From Leptobrachium leishanense (taxonomy: Eukaryota; Chordata; Amphibia; Anura; Megophryidae), in the NCBI GenBank assembly GCA_009667805.1, contig CM019068.1:4075218-4139217 (forward strand): 64,000 nt of DNA. The letters run 5' to 3'. The notes below the pieces were generated by a model that was given only the letters and a program-made list of their open reading frames with translations, was not told where the DNA came from and did no database searches. This document shows positions 1 to 12,000 of the stretch, piece by piece. Numbering within the stretch: position 1 is the first letter of the stretch; each line of letters opens with the position of its first letter. The position numbers and the translations under genes were made by a program.

Positions 1-1330
1 TCACGTGGCAGGAAAAGTCTCCCAGACGTGAGGCAGACCACTTAAAATCACATATATACACATATAACAAACCAGGAGGAGACTGAGCCACCAGCTAACA
101 CATCCAAAGACTTCAACAGTAGCTTATAAATACTGACACACACGGGTTGTGGTGGAGGAGGGCAATGCAGTTCTTTGAATTGCTGTGATGTGCAAGTGGC
201 TTTTGCAATAATATGCTTTTTTTCAGGCAGTACCGGCACCTCACTGTCAGCAGCCTATTCCTTAATGCCGCCGCCACCTTCCTAGTCAACAGCTCCGGTA
301 TTGGACTCTCGGAGTCCGAAGCTGTCTGGTTGGCGGCGGCGCTGCAGCGTGCCTCCTGTATCGCGAGTCTGGGAGCTGCACGCCCCCTCTCGTGTGATCT
401 GCGAGATTCACGTTGGCAGATCACCTGACCCACCAACGTGACATTAGAGACACGAGAAGAGGAGGATGCAACAGCGCAGAGGACAAGAGTGGAGCCAGCG
501 TGGAGGAGGAGCAGCTGAGGCTGGTGACTGGACCCGCCTGCATTAAAAAAAAAAAAAAACATGTCTGGATTAAAAAAAAAAACAGGACTTGTCTAGAAAC
601 AAAAAAGGGGACCTGCTTAGAAACTGTCCCGGTGCTAAGGCCCTGGTACAGGCGAAAGCCCCTAAATGCAGAGATACCTGTGTTGCCGGCGCCACTAATG
701 GGTAGATTTCAATTTGGGGAGTTTCTTCAAGTCAAAGGAATTGGCAATAAGGAGATATTAACAATCGCTCTTAATGATGAGGGGTAGTAAATGCACAACA
801 CGTTGCGCTGAGTCTTTGATGAATAGTAGCTTTAAATAGAGCTATTATACGAACTGCGGAAAACAGTCATATAGTGTGTTTTGTTTTAATTACAGAGTAT
901 TGTGTAAACGGTGAAACTCTATTAATTATTATAGATACGCAAGTAAAAAATGCTCAGAAGAAAGTGCTTATTAAGTGTGCAAATTCATTTGATTATTCTA
1001 TAAAAGTGCATCTGTGCTAATAAAGTGCTAATCTATTATTAAGCATTCCAGTGAATTATTTCAGTACAACAGATATGGGGTGATAGTACCCTCTAGTGGT
1101 GAAAACAGTGTATTAAAATCACGGATTAAAAACCCTATGGCAAGTATTCATACTATTTCACACCGTGCATTAAAAAAAAGCAATTTCTTATCTAGAAAAA
1201 CTTTTTAAGCAGCAAATATTATTTATGTCCAAAGTTCAATTAAATCCAATTAAGTCCAATCTTAAAAACAATATTGACTGATCTCACAAGTGCAGCAGCC
1301 GAAGACCCCAAATCCCCAAAATTGAAGAAT
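1..1330. other. Unassigned sequence left of the palindrome
   Basis: No exon, transposase or array was recognised. There are two A-rich runs near 545-585, and 780-1270 is AT-rich with a 'ccctctagtggtgaaa' motif (about 1090). A very similar 'ccatctagtggcgcc' occurs at about 46216 near the end of the insertion in the Tc1 element, so this may be the edge of an unclassified repeat shared by the two places. Confidence 0.4.
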
Positions 1331-2062
1331 AAAAGTTGTGGGTTGTTACTTGGCGCTGGCACTATATTTCATTGTCGGTCTTCAAGGGATGGTATCGCTA
1401 CATGGATTGGTTATGCGAGGTTTCCTCAAAAAAAGGAGAAAAGAATAACTGTGCAGACTATTTTATATATAGTCAAGAAAATTGGTAAGAAAAAACTTGC
1501 TCAACTTTTCTGGTGCCTATTCTAAAAGAGGCACCAAACAGCAGGCATTCGGTGAATTTATGGAGACACCGATTGCCCTTCTTCAGAGTTCCAAACTCCA
1601 CAGGTTAGAAGTGGTGATTTCCCAGGAAACTAACAACATGAACTCAAGTCGTTCGGAATCCACAGCGGGTTTATTTAGGGCAGATAAAACAAAACAAATA
1701 CGCAAATATCTGCCCTAAATAAACCCGCTGTGGATTCCGAACGACTTGAGTTCATGTTGTTAGTTTCCTGGGAAATCACCACTTCTAACCTGTGGAGTTT
1801 GGAACTCTGAAGAAGGGCAATCGGTGTCTCCATAAATTCACCGAATGCCTGCTGTTTGGTGCCTCTTTTAGAATAGGCACCAGAAAAGTTGAGCAAGTTT
1901 TTTCTTACCAATTTTCTTGACTATATATAAAATAGTCTGCACAGTTATTCTTTTCTCCTTTTTTTGAGGAAACATCGCATAACCAATCCATGTAGCGATA
2001 CCATCCCTTGAAGACAGACAATGAAATATAGTGCCAGCGCCAAGTAACAACCCACAACTTTT
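1331..2062. repeat. Long palindrome (foldback), 356-bp arms around a 20-bp centre
   Basis: Bases 1331-1686 are repeated in reverse complement at 1707-2062 with very few differences and a loop of only 20 bases. The outer ends pair as aaaagttgtgggttg / caacccacaactttt. Both arms therefore yield the same short peptide on opposite strands, which explains the duplicated open frames. A motif inside the arms (aattcaccgaatgcctgctgtttggtgcct) has a diverged relative at about 45226-45260. Confidence 0.9.
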
Positions 2063-2960
2063 TTTGCAGAGATACCTGTCTGGGCAGTATTATCAGAGCA
2101 GATAAACACGGGGTTAACAAGAGACCTCTGCACAGCTATACCGCAGCAGCCCTGCTCTAATAGGCCAGACCATAGAATGGCTGGATCTATTCTAAATGAA
2201 AAGGTTACCATGCAAGCCGTGCAGAGGTTATAGACAAACACAGGTTACAGAGTCACTGGAAACGGTAATATAAGGATAATCCAAAAGTGTAGTCAAAGAG
2301 AGAAGCCAGAGATCAGAACCAGAGAATATTCCTTATACAGAAGCCAGGGTTCAGAACCAGAAGTAACGTCAGACAAGCCAGAAGATATCGTAACCAGGTA
2401 ATCAGAATATAAGAATAACAAACAGAAAAACCATATACAGCAAGGGAAACACGAAAGAACTGAATATACAGGAGAAACAGAAATAAACCAAGAACAGTAT
2501 AAAAGAGGCAACAGACAGACAGACAGACAGGGAAACAGGGAAACAGGACCAGAGAAATAAACTGAACAAGATAAACAAACTAGTCTGGAACAATAAAGCA
2601 GGGAGCTCTCAGGACACAGCAGAAACTGGAAACCAGGTAAAGCAAAATGACCCAGCAATGCACCATTGGCACATTGTTCTAATATAGGCAGGACAATCAG
2701 GACAAGACACAACAGGTGAGCAGGGAGCACCGAACACATTAACCCCTGGGCTGCAACCCAGGAATTAGCAGCAACAGAAACACAGGGGAAAAAGAGGTAT
2801 AACTGAGTACAGAGGGCAGGGGGACAGGACTGGAGATGCAAAATGTGACAGAAACAAAAAACGTGTCCTGTGTAAAAACAGAAATGGGGAACCTGAATAA
2901 AAAGAAGGGAGGGGCTATGGGGGGTGTAATGAAGAACAGGATTGGCCAGGTGTGTCAAAA
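2063..2960. other. A/C-rich unassigned stretch, possible LTR-retroelement remnant
   Basis: No coding feature was seen. The repeated 'agaagccagagatcagaaccagaga' style and the (acag)n run at 2512-2530 resemble the low-complexity region near the primer end of amphibian LTR retroelements, but no LTR pair or protein domain was found. Confidence 0.25.
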
Positions 2961-4215
2961 AAGCTGTGGAGCTCTGTGATACGCTCATACACACTGCACA
3001 TTACTGTGAGTTTTACTGCTGTGGAGCTCTGTGATACGCTCATACACACTGCATATTACTGTGCGTTTTATTGCTGTGGAGCTCTGTGATACGCTCATAC
3101 ACACTGCACATTACTGTGAGTTTTATTGCTGTGGATTCTGTGATACGCTCATACACACTGCACATTACTGTGAGTTTTATTGCTGTGGAGCTCTGTGATA
3201 CGCTCATACACGCTGCACATTACTGTGAGTTTTATTGCTGTGGAGCTCTGTGATACGCTCTTACACACTGCACATTACTGTGAGTTTTATTGCTGTGGAT
3301 TCTGTGATACAGTAATGTGCAGTGTGTTTGAGCGTGAGTTTTATTGCTGTGGAGCTCTGTGATACGCTCATACACACTGCACATTACTGTGAGTTTTATT
3401 GCTGTGGATTCTGTGATACGCTCATACACACTGCACATTACTGTGAGTTTTATTGCTATGGATTCTGTGATATGCTCATATACTGCACATTACTGTGAGT
3501 TTTATTGCTGTGGATTCTGTGATACACTCATACACAGTGCATATTACTGTGAGTTTTTTGTTGTGGAGCTCTGTGATACAGTAATGTGCAGTGTGTAGGA
3601 GTGTATCACAGAATCCATAGCAATAAAACTCACAGTAATGTGCAGTGTGTATGAGAGTATCACAGAGCTCCACAGCACATACATGCTCATACACACTGCA
3701 CATTACTGTGAGGTTTATTGCTGTGGAGCTCTGTGATACGCTCATACACACTGCACATTACTGTGAGTTTTATTGCAGTGGAGCGCTGTGCTACAGAAAT
3801 ATGCAGTGTGTATGAGCGTATCACAGAGCTCCACAGAAATAAAACTCACAGTAATGTGCAGTGTGTATGAGCGTATCACAGAGCTCCACAGCAATAAAAC
3901 TCACAGTAATATGCAGTGTGTATGAGTGTGAGTTTTATTGCTGTTGAGCTCTGTGATACGCTCATACACACCGCACATTACTGTGAGTTTTATTGCTGTG
4001 GATTCTGTGATATGCTCATACACTGCACATTACTGTGAGTTTTATTTCTGTGGATTCTGTGATACGCTCATACACACTGCACATTACTGTGAGTTTTTTG
4101 TTGTGGAGCTCTGTGATACACTCATACACTGCACATTACCGTGAGTTTTATTTCTGTGGATTCTGTGATACACTCATACACACTGCATATTACTGTGAGT
4201 TTTATTGCTGTGGAG
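2961..4215. repeat. 54/55-bp satellite array with orientation switches
   Basis: The unit reads roughly gctctgtgatacgctcatac, acactgcacattactgtgag, ttttattgctgtgga. It is 55 bp with 'gagctct' and 54 bp with 'gattct', in about 23 units. Most are plus-oriented, but about 3597-3675 and 3800-3925 are inverted, with switch points within the 'gctctgtg..acag' segment. Related copies occur at 32922-32985, 54328-54690 and 58034-58812. Confidence 0.93.
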
Positions 4216-4405
4216 CTGTGTTCTGAACGTGTAAAATTGCCTCTGTCCTTAAAGGGTTAAAAAAGGAGTATTTATTGGGACACGAAAAATAGCCATAATA
4301 AATCAGTTTTTCCCTGGGCGTGAGAGAGCACCCCCACCTATTTTTCCCGAAAAAAAGCCCTGTGTATATATATACACATTTAAAGATTTTACAAAATTTT
4401 AACTC

Positions 4406-5183
4406 TTAAGGCTAGGGTCAGACGAGCGTGATTTCTACCAACTGTACGTCCGTGTACACGGACGTACATCAGTACGGAAGACGCAGTAGTGGCCACACAG
4501 TCTGTTTATCACTGACGTATATTTTGACGGATGTAGGAGAGAAAATAAAATAAAAAGCAAAAACATTTTGTCCGTGAAAAATGCTGGACGTGTAAATGCT
4601 GGACGTGTAAATGCTGGACGTATAAATGCTGGGCGTGTAAATGCTGAACGTGTAAATGCTGGACGTATAAATGCTGGACGTATAAATGCTGGACGTATAA
4701 ATGCTGGACGTGTAAATGCTGGATGTGTAAATGCTGGGCATATAAATGCTGGACGTATAAACGCTGGACGTATAAACGCTGGACGTATAAACTCTGGACG
4801 TGTAAATGCTGGACGTGTAAATGCTGGACGTGTAAATGCTGGACGTGTAAATACTGGACGTATAAATGCTGGAGGTATAAATACTGGACGTATAAATGCT
4901 GGAGGTATAAATGCTGGAGGTATAAATGCCGTCCGTCTGACCACGTTCCATCACTCACACACAAAGCTATGCAGGCGTTGCAGACGCAGCGCACTTTGTG
5001 CGGCCGTTCTAGGGGTTGTACGTTCTTGCCTGCCTTGCGTCCGTGGGCCGTTGTGCGTCCGCAGTTCAGTGCGGACGTACTTCGTGTAACGGGCTCTGAT
5101 GGGCTTTCTGTCATGCTATCACGGACGTACTTTTAGGCGCCATCACGGACGTGAACACTGCGCTCGTCTGACAGCAGCCTTAA
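4406..5183. mobile_element. TTAA-flanked non-autonomous DNA element
   Basis: Terminal inverted repeats GGCTAGGGTCAGACGAGCG (from 4410) and the reverse complement of CGCTCGTCTGACAGCAGCC (to 5179) match at 16 of 19 positions. Each is flanked by TTAA (4406-4409 and 5180-5183), a piggyBac-type target duplication. The interior has further inverted 'ggacgtac' motifs and the 15-bp minisatellite. A related right end (gttcgtctgaccccagcct) lies at about 11443-11462. Confidence 0.7.
4578..4935. repeat. 15-bp minisatellite (aaatgctggacgtgt)
   Basis: There are about 24 units of 15 bp, varying between gtgtaaat and gtataaat and between gacg and gagg. The array lies wholly inside the TTAA-flanked element, so it expanded within that element. 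The open frames on both strands exist because 15 is a multiple of three. Confidence 0.95.
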
Positions 5184-5943
5184 AGCTTCTAACAACTCTT
5201 ATCCCTTTCAGGATTTCAGCAGTTTTTAACCCATCCAAGACTTTTTCGAGGTTTTTAACCCTAAACTCTCTTGGAAAATGATGGGAATTTAGTTCACAAT
5301 ATACGGCCATATAATGCTTAATCCTGTCACGGCGCCGATGTATCCCACCTCTGACAGGTCCCACTGCACATCAGCTAATGATTGACATTATGGGATTAAC
5401 TCACTGAGGACTGAATCCTTCCTGGGGCTCCCTGCGTTCAATGTTAACTAGAGCCTGGAGGTGGAACCCCTGTGACAGGGAGGGGTGCACTGCGCGCCAA
5501 GAGCATGGTCAGCCCTTTTCCTACAGAATACACCAGGAGGGCAGCACAGGGAGCTCCAGAAACCATTCAACCAAACATTGTTTTCTGGGTGATACTTTCA
5601 CTGGGGGGGGGGGATCCAGCCTCTCCCCCCCCCCAGATTATTGCCATTGACACAGTTTCCATTGAATCGCGCACATCGTTTATATGGAATATATAGAATA
5701 TGTGTCGCTATATATAATAAAGGATAATATTAACAATCGTTTAAATCAAATTGTCAAAATGCTACTGGACGGAGAACAGAAATGTCGCTCCCCGTTAGGT
5801 TTGCGTCCCACCCCGCTACGTTTCCGTTCTTGCCCAATCTGCCATGTTTTAGGGCCGGGGTCTGTCCGCGTTCCCGGGGGGGGGGGACGTTTTAATGAAT
5901 GCCCACAGATATAAAGTGTGTGACGTAACGGAATGACACTCAC
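5184..5943. other. Unassigned sequence after the last exon found
   Basis: I looked on the minus strand for the remaining receptor-binding exons and saw none. There are G-runs and C-runs at 5600-5635 and a G-run at 5875-5887. Confidence 0.4.
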
Positions 5944-6034
5944 TTCATAAAGTTTCATCCTGTCCTCACTGTATCCGGTGATGCAGAGGATCTCTAGGAC
6001 CGGCATGTTGCACGAGTTGGGCTCGCCGATGAAG
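5944..6034 (-). CDS. A2M-like exon 19 (receptor-binding domain)
   Basis: This 91-nt exon encodes residues 839-868. [15 protein letters not shown] matches human SASNMAIVDVKMVSGF, and DRMKLYE matches PTVKMLE. The acceptor follows a (CT)n tract ending CCAG, and the donor is GTGAGT, phase 0. The next exon, which should carry the rest of the receptor-binding domain, was not found downstream in the window. Confidence 0.9.
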
Positions 6035-9000
6035 CTGGAGAGAGAGAGAGGACACGACGTCAGTGTTTGGGGACACCCTGGGCTCACAGTGAGGGACGGA
6101 CGGTACAGAATCTTAAGCCATATTGAGTTATTTTCACCTAAAATGCACCACGGCCTAATCTGTCCTGTACAATCCTGTCACTTTATGGAATTAACCCTTA
6201 GGGAGACCGAATCCACAGGACGCGCACCTTCACTCCTCTAGCCTGGGGGGAGGGGCGGTAGGTGGAGCCATGACGCTGGAGGGAATCCTGAGGACACGAC
6301 CCAATGTGTCACCGCAAAATACTTCTACAGGTTCAGGGGGTTAATGCGTTTGGAGCCCGGTGAGGAGGATGCCGGTCAGTACCTTGCGCTGATGTTGAGG
6401 GTGAAGCTCTTTGCTGCTCCAAACTTGCAGCTCTGGGATGATGTACTTGCGGTCAGAGAGAACGCGGAATTGTCTTTCGGCACCTTGATGTTACACTTCG
6501 TTGTAACCTGCGGACACAAAACCCGCGAGTCAGACTGGATGAAATCCTCCAATCACAGCTGGAGATTTGTGTAGGGGTAAAGAGACGGACATGATGGTCC
6601 TTCATTTGGCCAGTTTATACTGACGTGAGATTGGATCCAGTGAGTGTGACAGCAGGGATGCTGGGCTATGTGGTCATCGTGGGGGTGTTTTGCAGAAGTA
6701 CGGATGCGCTGGCCGAATTTATCACGTGAAAACGCAGTGAGATCCACCCAATACAAATCCGTATGTCGTCACCGCAAACCGGCAAGTAAAAGGAAGCAGG
6801 TGTGCAGAATGCGGCGCGGCAACAAACAGCACCATACTGCAAAGCACCAGCAGGTATGGCAGCCCGGACCGCGGTGCATGTGGAGGGTCATATGGGACGT
6901 CTCCAGGTCCACAAGGGTCTCCTCACAAAGCAATGAAATCGCTCGCTATTCCGGTGCTTTGCTTTTTCGCTACATTTCAGAGATTCCATTTCACCGAAAA
7001 TACAGCGAGTTCACTATTTAGTGAATATTGACTGCATTTTGTCGACATTGGAGTCGCCAAAGCAGTTATCGGACGTCGGCAAAAACCGCTGAATTACGCC
7101 GATAACCACAGAATTGCTGTCAGTGAATTGCCCCGAAACGAAGAAAAATGAAAAAAAGAAAAAAAAAAAGAGAAAGTCTCCTAATCTCTGCAAGGAAACT
7201 AAATCTATAAAAATGTGTTTTAATGAAAAGGTCTCTCACAAAGTTATAAAAAAAACAGTGTCTAAAATAATATAAAAAGGGCCTTAAAAAAAACCATTGT
7301 CTAAAAAATATAAAAAGGGCTTTAAAAAAAACCTCTAAAACTATATAAAAAGGGCTTTAAAAAAAAACATCGTCTAAAATAATATAAAAAGTACCTTAAA
7401 AAAAAAACATCGGCTAAAATAATATAAAAAGGGCTTTTAAAAAAACCCCAACGTCTATAATAATATACAAAGGGCTTTAAAAAAACCCCAAAATCTAAAA
7501 TAATATAAAAAGGGCCTTAAAAAAACCGTCGTCTAAAATAATATAAAAAGGGCTTAAAAAAAACCATTGTCTAAAATAATATAAAAAGGCCTTAAAAAAA
7601 CCCATCGTCTAAAAAATATAAAAAGGGCTTTAAAAAAACCCCTCTAAAATTATATAAAAAGGGCTTTAAAAAAAAAAACATCGTCTAAAATAATATAAAA
7701 AGGGCTTTAAAAAAACCCCAACGTCTATAATAATATACAAAGGGCTTTAAAAAAAACCATCATCTAAAATAATATAAAAAGGGCTTAAAAAAAACCATCG
7801 TCTAAAATAATATAAAAAGGGCTTTAAAAAAACCCCAGCGTCTAAAATAATATGCAAAGGGCTTTAAAACACCCCCATTGTCTAAAATAATATAAAAGGG
7901 CTTTTAAAAAAACCCCAACGTCTAAAATAATATACAAAGGGCTTTAAAAAAAAACCCCATCATTTAAAATAATATAAAAAGGGCCTTAAAAAAACCCATC
8001 GTCTAAAATAATATAAAAAAGGCCTTAAAAAAACCCATCGACTAATAAAATATAAAAAGGGCTGTAAAAAAATCCTCTAAAATTATATAAAAAGGGCTTT
8101 AAAAAAACCCCATCATTTAAAATAATATAAAAAGGGCCTTAAAAAAAACCCATCGTCTAAAATAATATAAAAAAGGCCTTAAAAAAAAACATCGACTAAT
8201 AAAATATAAAAAGGGCTGTAAAAAAATCCTCTAAAATTATATAAAAAGGGCTTTAAAAAAAAAACCATCGTCTAAAATAATATAAAAAGGACCTTAAAAA
8301 AAAAACATCATCTAAAATAATAAAAAAAGGGCTTTTAATAAAAACCCCAACGTCTAAAATAATATACAAAGGGCTTTAAAAAAACCCCATCGTCTAAAAT
8401 AATATAAAAAGGGCTTAAAAAAAAACCATTGTCTAAATAATATAAAAAGGGCTTTAAAAAAAATCCTCTAAAATTATATAAAAAGGGCTTTAAAAAAAAC
8501 AATCATTGTCTAAAATAATATAAAAAAGGGCCTTAAAAAAAACATCATCTAAAATAATATAAAAAGGGCTTTTAAAAAACCTCAACATCTAAAATAATAT
8601 ACAAAGGGCTTTAAAAAAAACCCCATCGTCTAAAATAATATAAAAAGGGCCTTAAAAAAAAAAACCATTGTCTAAAATAATATACAAAGGGCTTAAAAAA
8701 AACCATCGTCTATAATAATATAAAAAGGGCTTTAAAAAAAACATCGTCTAAAATAATATAAAAAGGGCTTAAAAAAAACCATTGTCTAAAATAATATAAA
8801 AAGGGCTTTAAAAAAAAACATTGTCTAAAATAATATAAAAAAGATTTTAAAAAAAACCATTGTCTAAACTAAGATAAAGAGGGCTTAAAAAAAAACATTG
8901 TCTAAAATAATATAAAAAAGGCTTTAAAAAAAACCATCGTCTAAAATAATATAAAAAGGCTTTAAAAAAACCCCAACGTCTAAAATAATATAAAAAGGGC

Positions 9001-12000
9001 CTTAAAAAAAACCATCGTCTAAAATAATATGAAAAGGGCTTAAAAAAAACCATTGTCTAAAATAATATAAAAAAGGGCTTTAAAAAAACATTGTCTAAAA
9101 TAATATAAAAAGGGCTTAAAAAAACCATCGTATAAAATAATATAAAAAGGGCTTTAAAAAAAACATTGTCTAAAAAAATATAAAAAGGGCTTTAAAAAAA
9201 ATCCTCTAAAATTATATAAAAAGGGCTTTAAAAAAAAACATCGTCTAAAATAATATAAAAAGGGCTTTAAAAAAAACCCCATCATCTAAAATAATATAAT
9301 AAGGGCTTAAAAAAAAAACACTGTCTAAAATAATATAAAAAGGGCTTTAAAAAAAACCCCATCATCTAAAATAATATAAAAAGGGCTTAAAAAAAAACCA
9401 TCGTCTAAAATAATATAAAAAAGATTTAAAAAAAAACATTGTCTAAAATAATATAAAAAGGGCTTAAAAAAAACCATCGTCTAAAATAATATAAAAGGGC
9501 TTTAAGAAAAACATTGTCTAAAATAATATAAAAAAGGCTTTAAAAAAAACCCATTGTCTAAAATAATATAAAAAGGCTTTAAAAAAAAACATCGTCTAAA
9601 ATAATATAAAAAGGGCTTTAAAAAAAACCATCGTCTCAAATAATATGAAAAGGGCTTAAAAAAAAACATTGTCTAAAATAATATAAAAAAGGGCTTTAAA
9701 AAAACATTGTCTAAAATAATATAAAAAGGGCTTAAAAAAACCATCGTCTAAAATAATATAAAAAGGGCTTTAAAAAAAACCATTGTCTAAAATAATATAA
9801 AAAGGCTTTAAAAAAAAAACCATTGTCTAAAATAATATAAAAAAGGGCTTTAAAAGAACATTGTCTAAAATAATATAAAAAGGCCTTAAAAAAAACCATT
9901 GTCTAAAAAAATATAAAAAGGGCTTTAAAAAAAAATTCTCGAAAATTATATAAAAAGGGCTTTAAAAAAAAACATTGTCTAAAATAATATAAAAAGGGCT
10001 TTAAAAAAAACCAAAAAGGGTTTTTGCAAAAAAATTTAAATGAATAAATGGTCATAAAAATAAAATTAAAAAGTTCTTCCATTTATTCCATTGAATCCGA
10101 TGGGATTCACCTTTTTTTAAACCTGTCGAATTGAAATCACCAAAAATCTGGGCCTTGTGCTGGAATTTCGTACAATTCGGCTTCTGTGATTAGAAGACGC
10201 AAAAGTCTTTTTATGGGATAATTTCAGTGCTGCTAAACACCGCTGTTTCGCGACGCGTTTCGCTGTCCGTTCGCCTGTATTTGGTGAATTGACAGCTTTG
10301 TAAATAGAGAAATCGCCCCAAAATTGCAGATACGGTGAAATTCCCCATTCGGTGCAGTTTCTGGGCCGGTTCAGAGGTTTATGAACAAGCCTTTAAGATG
10401 AGCAGGGAAACCCAAGTTGTGCAGCGCCTGCGCAGAGCGATGGATCAAGGCTGTACGAGCATGTGCAGATATGGACATGTGTCACCCCCCTTCCGTTATT
10501 GTTACCTGTGCCAGCATGCAACCTGTCCCGGTGACGGCCAGGTCGTAATTTCCGGTGGATTGAGGAAGCTGGATCTGCTGCTGGAGGAACCTGTTTTCCG
10601 GAGTTAAGCCGATGATTCCAATGACTTCACCGTCAGAAAGTAGTTTCACTTGGTGGTTGGAATCCTTCACAAATGTCCTCATGCCATACAAAGACAAAGC
10701 CTGCAAAGCCATGGAGGTGTCCTGGAAAAGTGAAAGGAACGTGACACAGCGGCTCCTTTCGTCTCATGTAAAACGCCCAGCGACCCAATACAAGCAGCAT
10801 CACAGCGGAAACAGACGTGCCCAGAACTTTGCATGTCTCCAAATAATGACGACATGCCCACATTTACGTACATCAAATCTAAGCGAGCCGAGTCATACGC
10901 AGGTTCTTCTACCAAGACTGGAAGAAAGTCTGCGTCGCCCCCTAGGCAGCGGTGACAGGGACCAGCTGGGTGTATCTGCCTCGGGATATGGTAACGGGAA
11001 GGTGCCTTCTGCCACGAAATAAGGCTCAGAGATGCCATGTAACGATATGGTGGCAAGATCTCACCAGTGTGGCATGGAGGACATGGTACAAGGGATATGA
11101 TGTTTGGATTCAGAATGCATTTTTTCACGAAGATGCGATAGCGGTCATACGATGCGCAATTTCAGACGTGATTTTTTACGGATCCAAACCAGGAAACTTT
11201 GGGTGTCTGGACGTTATGTTGGCCGGACATGAGCAGCGTCTGATGTCTCCTAATCACACACACGCCGCTAGCGGGCGCAGCGCACTCTGTACGTCAGTAC
11301 TAGCGCTTCTACGTTCTCAAAAAATGCGTTCCTTTGCCGCGTTGCGCGTCCGAACTTTCGTGCGACCGTACTTTGTATATTGGCCGTCATTTTCTGCTAC
11401 TACAGCAGTAATAAAGTGCAGCTGCACGCGCGTTCGCACTGCGTTCGTCTGACCCCAGCCTGAGAGATTTAATGATCCTATACGGGTTACGCTCTACCAG
11501 AGATAGATCCCTGTTCCATAGCTTACACATCGAGTTTCCACCTGCTGAAGAGGCTTTTTCCTGTGTAACGCGTCTGTCATAACGCACAGGCCTTGGCTAC
11601 CCCGAGACGCAATACTTATGTGGCTCTGTGTCTCTTGACTCGGAGGGGAGACCTTGTCTCACATCTCTGACAATGAAAGGTCTGCCCTTAGAGCTATGAG
11701 CGCAGATAGACGGATAAACAGGTTTCCACATAATAGAGCAATGTCTTCATAAAATGGTGCTTTGACCCAAATTTTGATACTTATGGGATTTGGTTAAATG
11801 GCATCATCCTTACCGGCGAGGAGACGGCTCCACCTCTGGAGTTAAACACTTCCACAATCCCAAGTGCAATTTGAGAGCCGTCGGTTAGATACTCAGAACT
11901 ATTGGGATGGCTCATGGCACAGAAGAGGACGCGACTTGCCATCTCTACTTCTGCTGAGTTGCGTGACCTGGGCCCGCCCGGACCGAATGCTGCCTCCCAC

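Noticed and set aside
1482..1911. Two near-identical small proteins on opposite strands
   Set aside because: Explained by the palindrome. They differ only at the ends, where they read through the loop, and have no known domain.
4435..5114. Repetitive FIRPAFTRPA/YTSSIYTSS proteins
   Set aside because: These come from the 15-bp minisatellite within a transposon.
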